In this document: piece by piece, positions 16,364 to 23,990 of the stretch | Numbering within the stretch: position 1 is the stretch's first letter | Layout: every line of letters starts with the position of its first letter | From: Deltaproteobacteria bacterium | GTDB taxonomy: Bacteria; Desulfobacterota; Deferrisomatia; Deferrisomatales; BM512 | Assembly (NCBI GenBank): GCA_030591565.1 | Contig: JAUVAU010000021.1 | Span: 1-37,865 of the forward strand | DNA: 37,865 bases | Reading direction: 5' to 3' | Notes under the pieces: generated by a model | Databases searched by the model: none | Seen by the model: only the letters and a program-made list of their open reading frames with translations | Told to the model about the DNA's origin: nothing | Program-made: the position numbers and the translations under genes

Positions 16364-17491
16364 TCACCGGCCGCCGCTAACGGCATCGCCGAAGATGTGT
16401 CTGGCCTCGCCGGTTGGCCCGCGCCAGTATTGATGGCTGCTCTGCACCTGTGCGCCAAGCGCGGCGGCGGCGCTCCATCCCCAGCGGGGGTTGTAGAGAA
16501 AGCCGCGACCCAGGGCCACGAGGTCGGCGTCGCCATCGGTGATTATCTTTTGCGCAAGCTCCGGCTCGGTAATAAGACCCACCACCGTTGTGGTAAGTCC
16601 GCTCTTCTGCTTCACCATCCGCGAGAAGGGCGCGAGGAAGCCGGGCGAGGTCTCAAAGCGCTGAAGGGGTGAGACCCCTCCGGCGGAGACGTGGACATAC
16701 TCGCAGCCAGCTTCTTTTAATCTGACTGAAAAGTCGGCGGTCTCCTCGGGAGTCCAGCCCCCCTCCACCCAGTCGGTTGCCGATACCCGGACCCCGACTG
16801 CGCCCTTGAAGACTTCGCGCACAGCCTGGACCACCTCAAGGGGGAAGCGGATGCGGTTCTCGAAGGTTCCGCCATAGTTGTCTTCGCGCTGGTTGGCAAG
16901 CGGGGAAAGAAACTGGTGAAGCAGGTAGCCGTGGGCCGCGTGGACCTCCACCGCGTCCGCGCCAACTTGGGCTGCTCTCTTTGCGGCTGAAACGAATGCC
17001 TGGAGAATCCGCTCAAGCCCCGCACCGTCAAGGGCAGTCGGGCTTCTCTCCTCCGGCTTGTGGGGGATGGCCGAGGGTGCGAGGGTCTCCCAGCCGCCAC
17101 CATCTTCGTCAAGCAGAGCTCCGCCCTCCCAGGGGCGGGCGCTGGAGCCCTTGCGCCCTGCGTGGGCCAGCTGTACGCACACCGGTGTGGGAGGGGCCAG
17201 ATATCTTGCCCTGCGGAGTTTGTCTCCAAACGCTTGCCCGGTTTTGTCGTCCCACAGTCCAAGGCAGCCGTTACTTATCCTGCCCTCGGGCGTGACCCCG
17301 GTTGCCTCTATGGTCACCATCCCCGCGCCGGAGTTGAGCAGGTTGGCCCAGTGCATCAGGTGCCAGTCCTGCGCCTCGCCGTCGACGGCGGAATACATGC
17401 ACATCGGTGCGACCACGATCCTGTTTTCCAGCTCAAGACCGTTCGGTTTACCGGGAGAGAAGAGGCAGGGAGAAAATAGCGCGCTGGTCAT
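16364..17491 (-). CDS. NADH:flavin oxidoreductase, Old Yellow Enzyme family (YqjM-like)
   Basis: FMN-dependent ene-reductase of 375 residues. The N-terminal NRIVVAPMCMYSA carries the Cys that tunes FMN in the thermophilic-like (YqjM/NamA) class. QLAHAGRKGS contributes the phosphate/FMN contacts and VEVHAAHGYLLHQFLSPLAN the substrate-binding His pair. RVSATDWVEGG and ALGRGFLYNPRW complete the TIM barrel. Length matches single-domain OYEs, so the iron-sulfur and Rossmann extensions of 2,4-dienoyl-CoA reductases are absent. The gene lies 28 bp downstream of the rarD-like gene and is probably cotranscribed. The physiological substrate is unknown; activated alkenes such as enones are typical. Confidence 0.93.
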   Translation of the reverse strand: MTSALFSPCLFSPGKPNGLELENRIVVAPMCMYSAVDGEAQDWHLMHWANLLNSGAGMVTIEATGVTPEGRISNGCLGLWDDKTGQAFGDKLRRARYLAPPTPVCVQLAHAGRKGSSARPWEGGALLDEDGGGWETLAPSAIPHKPEERSPTALDGAGLERILQAFVSAAKRAAQVGADAVEVHAAHGYLLHQFLSPLANQREDNYGGTFENRIRFPLEVVQAVREVFKGAVGVRVSATDWVEGGWTPEETADFSVRLKEAGCEYVHVSAGGVSPLQRFETSPGFLAPFSRMVKQKSGLTTTVVGLITEPELAQKIITDGDADLVALGRGFLYNPRWGWSAAAALGAQVQSSHQYWRGPTGEARHIFGDAVSGGR

Positions 17492-17519
17492 GGCTCATCC
17501 TTTTCAAGAGGGATATCCT

Positions 17520-18455
17520 TCATTTTAGGGAGGGTAACGTAAAAAAGCCAACTGTCGATTTCGCCGAAGACCTCAGCTTGTCCAGGGGCCCCAGGGTGTC
17601 CAGAGTGTAGAGCGCCAGCGCACCCCAGATGAAGAGGAAGCTGACCATGTGGGCTATCGAGAAGGTTTCGCCATACACAAACACAGCGAGCAGAAAGTGG
17701 CCGGTGGGCACGATATACTGCATGAACCCCATCGTACTGAGCCTGAGCTTCCTCATCGCCCGACCAAAAAGTAAGAGCGGCACGGCGGTGACCACCCCGG
17801 ACAGCGCCAGGGTAAAATCCATCGAAGAGTTACCGGCTAGAAAAGATGCCCCGCCCTCATTATGGAGCATCAAAAGGTAGACGAGGGCGACCGGACTTAA
17901 AAGTGCAGTTTCGATGAGCAGGCCGACCAGCGACTCCACCTTCACCACCTTTCGTAATAGCCCGTAAAGACCGAAGGAGAAAGCCAGGATGAGTGCGATG
18001 AGCGGCAACTCTCCGACTATCCAGGTCTGGATGACAACCCCCGTCGCCGCCAGCGCGATGCTGGCCCACTGGGCTTTTGTCATTTTTTCACCCAGGAAGA
18101 GGAAGCCGCACAAAACGCTCACAAGTGGATTGATGAAATAGCCGATGCTGGATTGAAGCACCTGGCCCGAACCAATGGCGTAGATGAAGGTGAACCAGTT
18201 GGTGGAGACGAGGAGGGTGGTCGCGATGAGGATGAGCAGGGTGTGTGGTTGCCTGATAGCTACCAACGCGGTGGACCACTGTTTGCTCCACAGCATAAGC
18301 GGTACGAGCAGCACGAAAGACCACACTATGCGGTGGGCCAGCACCTCAAGTGGGGTGACCTCGGCCACCAGCTTGAAGTAGATGGGGAACACACCCCACA
18401 TGAGGTAGGCGGCGAGGCCGAGCAGCGCGCCTTCACGTACTTTATCCGATGACAT
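17520..18455 (-). CDS. rarD: RarD-family EamA/DMT-superfamily permease
   Basis: A 311-residue inner-membrane protein with about ten transmembrane helices in two EamA halves. The opening LLGLAAYLMWGVFPIYFKLV and AHRIVWSFVLLV is diagnostic of RarD proteins (chloramphenicol-sensitive protein family), and LQYIVPTG-type sequence (here MQYIVPTGHFLLAVF) closes the second half. Substrate unknown for the family. It is followed at 28 bp by the OYE gene; repeat copy C separates it from moaC upstream. Confidence 0.92.
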   Translation of the reverse strand: MSSDKVREGALLGLAAYLMWGVFPIYFKLVAEVTPLEVLAHRIVWSFVLLVPLMLWSKQWSTALVAIRQPHTLLILIATTLLVSTNWFTFIYAIGSGQVLQSSIGYFINPLVSVLCGFLFLGEKMTKAQWASIALAATGVVIQTWIVGELPLIALILAFSFGLYGLLRKVVKVESLVGLLIETALLSPVALVYLLMLHNEGGASFLAGNSSMDFTLALSGVVTAVPLLLFGRAMRKLRLSTMGFMQYIVPTGHFLLAVFVYGETFSIAHMVSFLFIWGALALYTLDTLGPLDKLRSSAKSTVGFFTLPSLK

Positions 18456-18484
18456 GGCCTATGGTCCGGGGTTGGACGTTTGAA

Positions 18485-18724
18485 CTAGGAGCTTCGCCGA
18501 AAAGCCCCGGATATCCTCCGATTGACGTTGTCAGGGGCGAAAAATGATCCTCGAAATACTTATCGGTATGCCTGCGGTCATTTTTCTTCCCTTCCTAGCC
18601 CTCGAATGATCTTCGGGACTTCCAGTTTATCGTCGGCTTAGTTGGAGGTTTGACCGACATCGGCTAGAATCTTCAGTTTAGCGTTGTTCCCCGCTTCGGG
18701 AGAGTTTTTCGGAGAGCCTCCTAG
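18485..18724 (+). repeat. MITE-like dispersed repeat, copy C (best-preserved ends)
   Basis: A 240-bp element whose ends are CTAGGAGCTTCGCCGAAAA and, on the opposite strand, CTAGGAGGCTCTCCGAAAA: 19-bp terminal inverted repeats with 3 mismatches, each bounded by CTAG. Internal hairpins match copies A and B. It lies 72 bp past the moaC stop codon and occupies most of the 341-bp gap between moaC and rarD; no gene is seen in the remainder. Confidence 0.9.
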
Positions 18725-18796
18725 TGAAAAATTTAAAGAGAGGGGGAAGAGGGTAGGCCAGAGCTTCAATCGGTACGGGCAAGGCTGGACTTTCCC

Positions 18797-19282
18797 CTAC
18801 TCGGGCCTGATCCAGGTACCGCTGCGCCCGCCCTCTTTTCTCAGCAATTTGGTGTCGCCGATTATCATGGAGCGGTCGATCGCTTTGCACATGTCGTAGA
18901 TCGTCAGCGCCGCCACGGTCGCAGCCGTCAGCGCCTCCATCTCCACCCCGGTACGCGAAGCGGTCTTGGTGGTGGCCTCGATGTCGATGCGTTTGTCACC
19001 CTCGTCGATGGAAAAATCCACGTTCACCGCGTCGATTGTGATGGGGTGGCATAGCGGGATGAGGTCGGGGGTCTTCTTGGCCGCCATGATCCCGGCGAGC
19101 CGCGCGACTTGCAATACGTCGCCCTTCTTGATCCCACCGCCCTTGATGCGCTCAAGGGTCGAGGCCTCCATCCAGATACAGGAAGAGGCGACTGCGCGCC
19201 GCACGGTCACCTCTTTGTCGGTAACATCGACCATACGGGCAAAGCCATTTTCATCAAAATGGGTCAGGCCGTCTTTACTCAC
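18797..19282 (-). CDS. moaC: Cyclic pyranopterin monophosphate synthase MoaC
   Basis: Second step of molybdenum-cofactor synthesis, converting the MoaA product to cyclic pyranopterin monophosphate. The 161 residues carry all the family signatures: MVDVTDKEVTVRRAVA, KKTPDLIPLCHPI (catalytic Lys/His), TASRTGVEMEALTA, and DMCKAIDRSM with the conserved Lys. The start is a GTG that overlaps the TGA of the upstream secreted-protein gene, so the two are translationally coupled. No other moa/moe genes are in the window; the FmdE-like protein and OYE are not Mo enzymes. Confidence 0.96.
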   Translation of the reverse strand: MSKDGLTHFDENGFARMVDVTDKEVTVRRAVASSCIWMEASTLERIKGGGIKKGDVLQVARLAGIMAAKKTPDLIPLCHPITIDAVNVDFSIDEGDKRIDIEATTKTASRTGVEMEALTAATVAALTIYDMCKAIDRSMIIGDTKLLRKEGGRSGTWIRPE

Positions 19283-19713
19283 TTACCGTTCACCATTTCA
19301 AAACGGTCGACGACGATGAATTTGTAGTCATTGCCAAGGGAATCATAGGTGCCGTAGGCGCTTAGCTTTGCGCCCTTCTTGACGCCCATTAGCTCTTTGA
19401 CCTGGGGATGGTCCTTTTTGAGATAGAAACGCATCAGGTTTAGCGGTCCAAGCGCGAAGCAGAGATAATCGCGGGTGTTGATCTTGGTCTTCCTGATCTG
19501 GTAGCAAAAGTCGCTACCGGTGAAGAGGAAGGAACCTTTTACCAGCACCTTTGTGCCGTTGAGCTTCTCGCGGTCCGAGCTGAGTTGGCCCTGAGTGTAC
19601 TCAACATACTGCTCGTCACCGGCGCTTTTCTCGGCACCGGTCGCAAGGGAAGCCAGCGAAAGGGTGAGCACGAAAATCACCAGCAACCAGACAGCCGTGT
19701 GTTTTCGATACAT
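19279..19713 (-). CDS. Secreted protein of unknown function, coupled to moaC
   Basis: Not recognised. A 144-residue protein with an N-terminal signal (MYRKHTAVWLLVIFVLTLSL, cleavage near ATGA). The mature part has two cysteines (FCYQI and YLCFA), and the pattern KVLVKGSFLF...GAKLSAYGTYDS looks like a small OB-fold of the type found in short exported nucleic-acid- or ligand-binding domains. That is a fold guess from strand spacing only. It overlaps moaC by 4 bp. Confidence 0.65.
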   Translation of the reverse strand: MYRKHTAVWLLVIFVLTLSLASLATGAEKSAGDEQYVEYTQGQLSSDREKLNGTKVLVKGSFLFTGSDFCYQIRKTKINTRDYLCFALGPLNLMRFYLKKDHPQVKELMGVKKGAKLSAYGTYDSLGNDYKFIVVDRFEMVNGK

Positions 19714-19781
19714 TTATTACTCCCGTCCTTAATGAAAAGCAGAAAAACCCAATTTAACAATCCTCACTTAATTATACACAT

Positions 19782-20579
19782 TTATACAGACTTTGCACCA
19801 GTCGCAAGGTGCCAATTTTGAACAATCTTGTGTCCCTCGCCGTAGACGCGGCTGGAAAGCTCGATTAACGCCTGCTCCCGCTCGCTTTTTGCGACCCTCG
19901 GCATCAGCCCGGCAGACATCGGCTCCAACCCGTAGAAGCCGTCAAAGTCACTTTTATCCAATTCGATCGCAATGGTGCGAATAGCCACCTTGTCCAAAAG
20001 GGTCTTGAAGGAGGCTTCGACCCGCTCCCAGGGGCTGAGGGTGTGTTTGCCTGTCTCCATCCCCATCCGGGCGAGATAGTCAGCCACGGTGATGTTCAAT
20101 GGTTCGATAATGACCGAGGCCAGCGCCGAGGCCAGCACCCAGCCACCTTTTGAGAGCACGCTCCGAGCACCTTCCAGCGCCCTGTGTGCGTCGGGCAGCA
20201 TAAAAATAGAGGCATTGAAAAATACCGCGTCGAATGCGGGGGCGAAGAGCGCGCCAACCCCGCAGCCGTCACCGGCCACGAGCAGCGCCGAGGTTCCCAT
20301 CGTCTCCCTGGCCCGTTTGAGCATCCCCAGGGAAAGGTCCACCCCCACCACAAAGCCGGTCTCGCCAACCTCGCGCTCAAGAAACCGGGTGGAGATGCCC
20401 GTCCCACAGCCTATGTCGAGCACCCGCCGGTGGGCCAGCTCCGGTCCCATCGCCGCCAGTTCACCCGTGAGGCGGTCGAAAAAACGGGAGGCGGCCTCGA
20501 ACTGGTCATAGTCGTGCGCGACCCGGTCGAACCGCTCCCTTATCAGCCCTGAGATTTTTTTTTGACGCTTTGGGTCCAT
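19782..20579 (-). CDS. SAM-dependent class I methyltransferase
   Basis: The 265-residue protein contains motif I VLDIGCGTGISTRFL (SAM-binding), VVGVDLSLGMLKRA (acidic motif II) and a VAGDGCGVG-to-FFNASIFMLPDA region equivalent to motifs III-IV. This is a Methyltransf_11/25-type fold with an added C-terminal ~80-residue helical part. The opening (RERFDRVAHDYDQFEAASRF) resembles UbiE/BioC-like enzymes, but the specific substrate cannot be called. ATG 20579 is preferred over GTG 20591 by codon, not by a clear ribosome site. It is divergent from the radical-SAM gene, with palindromic repeat D between them. Confidence 0.85.
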   Translation of the reverse strand: MDPKRQKKISGLIRERFDRVAHDYDQFEAASRFFDRLTGELAAMGPELAHRRVLDIGCGTGISTRFLEREVGETGFVVGVDLSLGMLKRARETMGTSALLVAGDGCGVGALFAPAFDAVFFNASIFMLPDAHRALEGARSVLSKGGWVLASALASVIIEPLNITVADYLARMGMETGKHTLSPWERVEASFKTLLDKVAIRTIAIELDKSDFDGFYGLEPMSAGLMPRVAKSEREQALIELSSRVYGEGHKIVQNWHLATGAKSV

Positions 20580-20704
20580 TGCTTCATCCACTGAAAAAAG
20601 GGTTCAACGCAACATCACCACTGCCGAAGGTAGACTAAAGGAAGTTGGCTGAAAAATTGCCTACTTGCAACTGTTTGTCTATATACTACTCAGCCTGACA
20701 GATT

Positions 20705-20835
20705 GCTGACAAGGGCTGGATTTTCTTCGAGAACCAGGAAGGTGATAAGAAATGACCGGAGGAATACTTGTCGTATTTCGAGGATCATTTCTTAGCCTGA
20801 CGAAGTCAATCGGAGAAAAGACAGGCTTTGTCAGC
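20705..20835 (-). repeat. Palindromic repeat D, divergent relative of repeats A-C in opposite orientation
   Basis: About 131 bp forming one long imperfect palindrome. Outer arms begin GCTGACAA on both strands (20705 and, reversed, 20835), and the inner arms 20747-20768 and 20774-20795 (TAAGAAATGA...AATAC) pair with about 5 mismatches. Read on the minus strand, its core CTCCGATTGACTTCGTCAGG then AAATGATCCTCGAAATAC matches the core of copies A-C. It lies in the 362-bp space between divergent genes; the rest of that space shows no gene. Confidence 0.8.
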
Positions 20836-20941
20836 GATCTGCCCCGAGGTTTATCCCCGGGTACATTTTTGGTATACATCCACTCTCTATTTTTACCTGC
20901 CACAGCCGGATAATCGGCGTTTTGGAGTTTACAGTCCAATC

Positions 20942-22708
20942 ATGAAGCCCAAGTACGATCTGGTGCTCGTTCACGCACCCAGTGTTTACGATTTTAGAAA
21001 GAAGCCCGCAGTGTACGGGCCGATCTCCGATGTCATCCCTCCCGGCCCCAATTTCGAGATGTACCCCATCGGGTTGATCTCCATCTCCGAGCATCTCACC
21101 AAGGCCGGGTTCGAGGTGCGCATAATCAACCTCGCCATGAAGATGATAAACGATTCCAACTTCGATCCGGAGAAATTTCTTGCCGGTATCGACGCCGCCA
21201 TCTTCGGCATACCGCTCCACTGGCTGCCCCACGTCAATGGAGCCGCGGCGGTGGCTAAGATCCTCAAGAAGCTCCACCCCGACAGGCCCGTCGCCTACGG
21301 CGGTTTTTCAGCGAGCTTTTTCCACGAGGAGATTATAAGGGAACACCCCTACGTGGATTTTGTCATGCGCGGCGACTCCACCGAGGCCCCGATGGTGGAG
21401 CTGGTTGAGCGCGTCGTGAGTGGTAAGCAGAGCTGGGGCGAGGTGCAAAATCTTACCTGGCGCGGCAGTGACGGCGAGCCGGTGGTCAATGAGTTGGATT
21501 ACCGCCCCGATGACCTGGACCACGTCTTCACCAACTACGAGCACGCCATCCGCCAGACGATACGGCACATGGATTTCGTGGGCTACCAGCCCTTCGAGAG
21601 CTGGAAACGCTACCCGATCACCGCAGTGTTCACCTGCCGTGGCTGCATCCACAACTGCCGCACCTGCGGGGGCGGGGCGCACTTTTTCCATAACACGATG
21701 GGGAGGGACCGCCCGGCTTACAAGAGCCCCAAGCTGGTCGCGCAGGATATGAAGACGGCTGAGACCTACCTTTCCGCCCCGATCTTCATCATCGGCGATG
21801 TGTTGCAGCTCGGTGAGGAGTACGCCCGCGAGTTGTTGGCGGAGATCAAGCGGCTGAAGATAAAGAATGAAGTGATCATAGAGTTTTTTGACCCGCCGGA
21901 TCGTAAACTGCTCGAAATGATCGCCGACGCCATACCCAAGTTCAATATCGAGATCAGTCCGGAGAGCCACGACGAAGAGGTGCGCAAGGCCTTTGGCCGC
22001 CCCTTCGACAATGCGTCGCTGGAAAGGTTCATCGGCGACGCGCTGGAGCTGGGCTGCCGCCGCTTCGATCTCTTCTTCATGACCGGCCTGCCCAAACAGA
22101 ACGCCGAATCGGTGCTCGAAACGGTGGATTATTGCGAGGAGCTGTTGGAAAAATTCGGCTCAGATCAGCGTCTCTATCCCTTCATCAGCCCCCTCGCGCC
22201 CTTCGTGGACCCGGGCAGCGCCGTGTGGGAGCACCCCGAGAAGTGGGGGTACAAGCTGCTCTTCACCAAGCTCACCGATCTGGCCCAGGCGCTTGAGAGC
22301 CCCAGCTGGAAGTACTTTCTCAACTATGAAACCGACTGGATGACACGGGACGAGATCGTCTACACCACCTATGAAGCGGGCGTGCGGCTAAATGACGTGA
22401 AGGCGCGCTACGGCTTGGTGGGCAAAGCGGAGGCGGAGCTGGTCCGGCGCAAAAACACCGCGGCGGTGGAGATGATGAAGCGCATCGATACCGCGCTGGA
22501 GATAGAGGATGAGAGTGAGCGCGAGGCGGAGGTCGCAAGGCTACGCAACCAGATCAGCGACCTTGACGAGTCCACCGTATGCGATAAATCCGAGCTTGAC
22601 TGGCCCACCGGCTTTCTGAAGGTCAACCTCTTCAAGGTCGCGCCCATCGTACTCTCCGAGTTGGTGCGCACGATCTTCAAGGGACCGGGCCGGGGCAGGC
22701 GAGGATAG
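20942..22708 (+). CDS. B12-binding-domain radical SAM protein
   Basis: A 588-residue enzyme. Residues ~1-150 form a cobalamin-binding-like Rossmann domain (DLVLVHAPSVYDF, YPIGLISISEHLTKAGFEV, AYGGFSASFF), but without the DxHxxG cobalt-ligating motif. The radical-SAM cluster motif is CIHNCRTC (CxxxCxxC) near residue 235, preceded by another Cys (CRGCIHNC). The TIM-barrel half includes EISPESHDEEVRKAFGR, a typical SPE-type SAM contact. The C-terminal ~100 residues are charged and helical. It resembles the archaeal/bacterial Ta0216-type family of unknown reaction. ATG 20942 is used; the longer reading begins inside repeat D. It precedes the suhB-like gene by 1 bp and is certainly cotranscribed with it. 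Confidence 0.9.
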   Translation: MKPKYDLVLVHAPSVYDFRKKPAVYGPISDVIPPGPNFEMYPIGLISISEHLTKAGFEVRIINLAMKMINDSNFDPEKFLAGIDAAIFGIPLHWLPHVNGAAAVAKILKKLHPDRPVAYGGFSASFFHEEIIREHPYVDFVMRGDSTEAPMVELVERVVSGKQSWGEVQNLTWRGSDGEPVVNELDYRPDDLDHVFTNYEHAIRQTIRHMDFVGYQPFESWKRYPITAVFTCRGCIHNCRTCGGGAHFFHNTMGRDRPAYKSPKLVAQDMKTAETYLSAPIFIIGDVLQLGEEYARELLAEIKRLKIKNEVIIEFFDPPDRKLLEMIADAIPKFNIEISPESHDEEVRKAFGRPFDNASLERFIGDALELGCRRFDLFFMTGLPKQNAESVLETVDYCEELLEKFGSDQRLYPFISPLAPFVDPGSAVWEHPEKWGYKLLFTKLTDLAQALESPSWKYFLNYETDWMTRDEIVYTTYEAGVRLNDVKARYGLVGKAEAELVRRKNTAAVEMMKRIDTALEIEDESEREAEVARLRNQISDLDESTVCDKSELDWPTGFLKVNLFKVAPIVLSELVRTIFKGPGRGRRG

Positions 22709-22709
22709 C

Positions 22710-23489
22710 ATGAGCCAGACAATGCTGGAGATCGCCATAAAAGCCGCCAAAGCTGCGGGCCAGCTTCAGCGCGAGAAGTTCGGCACCGACATCTCGGTGA
22801 AAAAGAAGGGCGATATCGATCTCGTCACCGAGGTGGATATCGAGTGCGAACAGATCATCCGCTCCGTTATAGAAAGACTGGCCCCCGGCACCGCCATCCT
22901 CGGCGAGGAAGAGGGCAAGGGCGGGGGTAGTGGCAGCGACCTCTGGATCGTCGATCCCCTGGACGGGACAACCAACTACGCCCACGCCATACCGATCTTC
23001 TGCGTATCAATCGGGTTCGAGTCAGCGGGCCGGATCGTCGCCGGGGTCGTCTACGATCCCATGCGCGATGAACTCTTCGCAGCGAGCGAGGGTGGACCCG
23101 CCACCTTAAATGGCGACCCCATCATGGTAACCAGCCGACCCGACATCGACTCCTGTGTCCTTGCGACGGGCTTCCCCTACGATATACGCACAAACGAGCG
23201 CGACATCTTCGGTGCGTTGGAGACTATGGCCAAAGCGGGCCAGGGCATCCGTCGCCTTGGCGCAGCGGCGCTTGATCTGGCCTACGTGGCCGCAGGCAGA
23301 TTCGATGGTTTCTGGGAAGTGGGATTGAAACCCTGGGATGTGGCTGCCGGGAGGCTGCTGGTCGAGCGGGCGGGCGGGCGCGTGAGTGGCTTTAAAGGTG
23401 AAGCCTACGACCACCACTGCCCCGATATCCTCGCGACCAACGGCCTGATTCACAAGACCGTGCTGGAGCTGCTCTCAAAACACTTCTGA
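22710..23489 (+). CDS. suhB: Inositol monophosphatase family protein (SuhB-like)
   Basis: Mg2+-dependent, Li+-sensitive phosphatase of 259 residues. Motifs in order: DLVTEVDIECEQII, GEEEGKG (metal-binding Glu pair), LWIVDPLDGTTNYAHAIP (the WIxDPxDGTxN signature) and KPWDVAAGRLLVERAGG (second signature with catalytic Asp). All metal ligands are present. A GAGGA ribosome site precedes the ATG, 1 bp after the radical-SAM stop. Paired with that enzyme it may dephosphorylate a pathway intermediate such as an inositol or sugar phosphate, or it may act like SuhB in rRNA transcription; the sequence does not separate these. Confidence 0.93.
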   Translation: MSQTMLEIAIKAAKAAGQLQREKFGTDISVKKKGDIDLVTEVDIECEQIIRSVIERLAPGTAILGEEEGKGGGSGSDLWIVDPLDGTTNYAHAIPIFCVSIGFESAGRIVAGVVYDPMRDELFAASEGGPATLNGDPIMVTSRPDIDSCVLATGFPYDIRTNERDIFGALETMAKAGQGIRRLGAAALDLAYVAAGRFDGFWEVGLKPWDVAAGRLLVERAGGRVSGFKGEAYDHHCPDILATNGLIHKTVLELLSKHF

Positions 23490-23491
23490 TG

Positions 23492-23974
23492 CTAACCGCC
23501 CCGGGCCATCCACAGCACCAGCGCCCCCACGCCGCAAAAGAGCACCACTCGGGGCAACGTCACCAGCCAGCGGGGGAATTTTTTGGGCAGGGTGTCAAAA
23601 TATGCCCGGAACCGTTTGGCGAGCAGTATCTTCATTATCACCCCGTGGTAGATAAGGGCAACGGTGAGGATGAGCCACTTGAAATTTGGCGGCGGGCTGA
23701 TAAAGAAGGAATAGCCCCCAAACCCCAGGCTGATGATCGAGCCGACGAGCGCAAGCCACCACCCCCACCGCGCATGCTCCAACAGCCCAACCCCCGCAGC
23801 GCCGATCAGCCCGGCCAGCGCCATGGTCTGATAGTACTCCGGTTCGCTTGGGATCGGCATCGGGTGATAGAGGCCGGTCATGGAGGCCATTATCACCGCG
23901 ATGTCGGCCACCGAGGAGAGCACAAGCCATATCCCCAGCAATCTGGGCGGGGTGAAGATTCTACCCTTGTTCAT
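23492..23974 (-). CDS. Small multi-pass membrane protein, unknown function
   Basis: Not recognised. A 160-residue protein with four or five hydrophobic helices (about residues 12-33, 47-64, 70-90, 98-115 and 138-157) separated by short loops, and a basic segment KRFRAYFDTLPKKFPR before the last helix. The stop lies 2 bp from the end of the convergent suhB-like gene, and the start is 16 bp after dinB's stop, so it is probably the last gene of the dinB transcript. Confidence 0.65.
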   Translation of the reverse strand: MNKGRIFTPPRLLGIWLVLSSVADIAVIMASMTGLYHPMPIPSEPEYYQTMALAGLIGAAGVGLLEHARWGWWLALVGSIISLGFGGYSFFISPPPNFKWLILTVALIYHGVIMKILLAKRFRAYFDTLPKKFPRWLVTLPRVVLFCGVGALVLWMARGG

Positions 23975-23990
23975 TTCGTCGCCACTGTGT

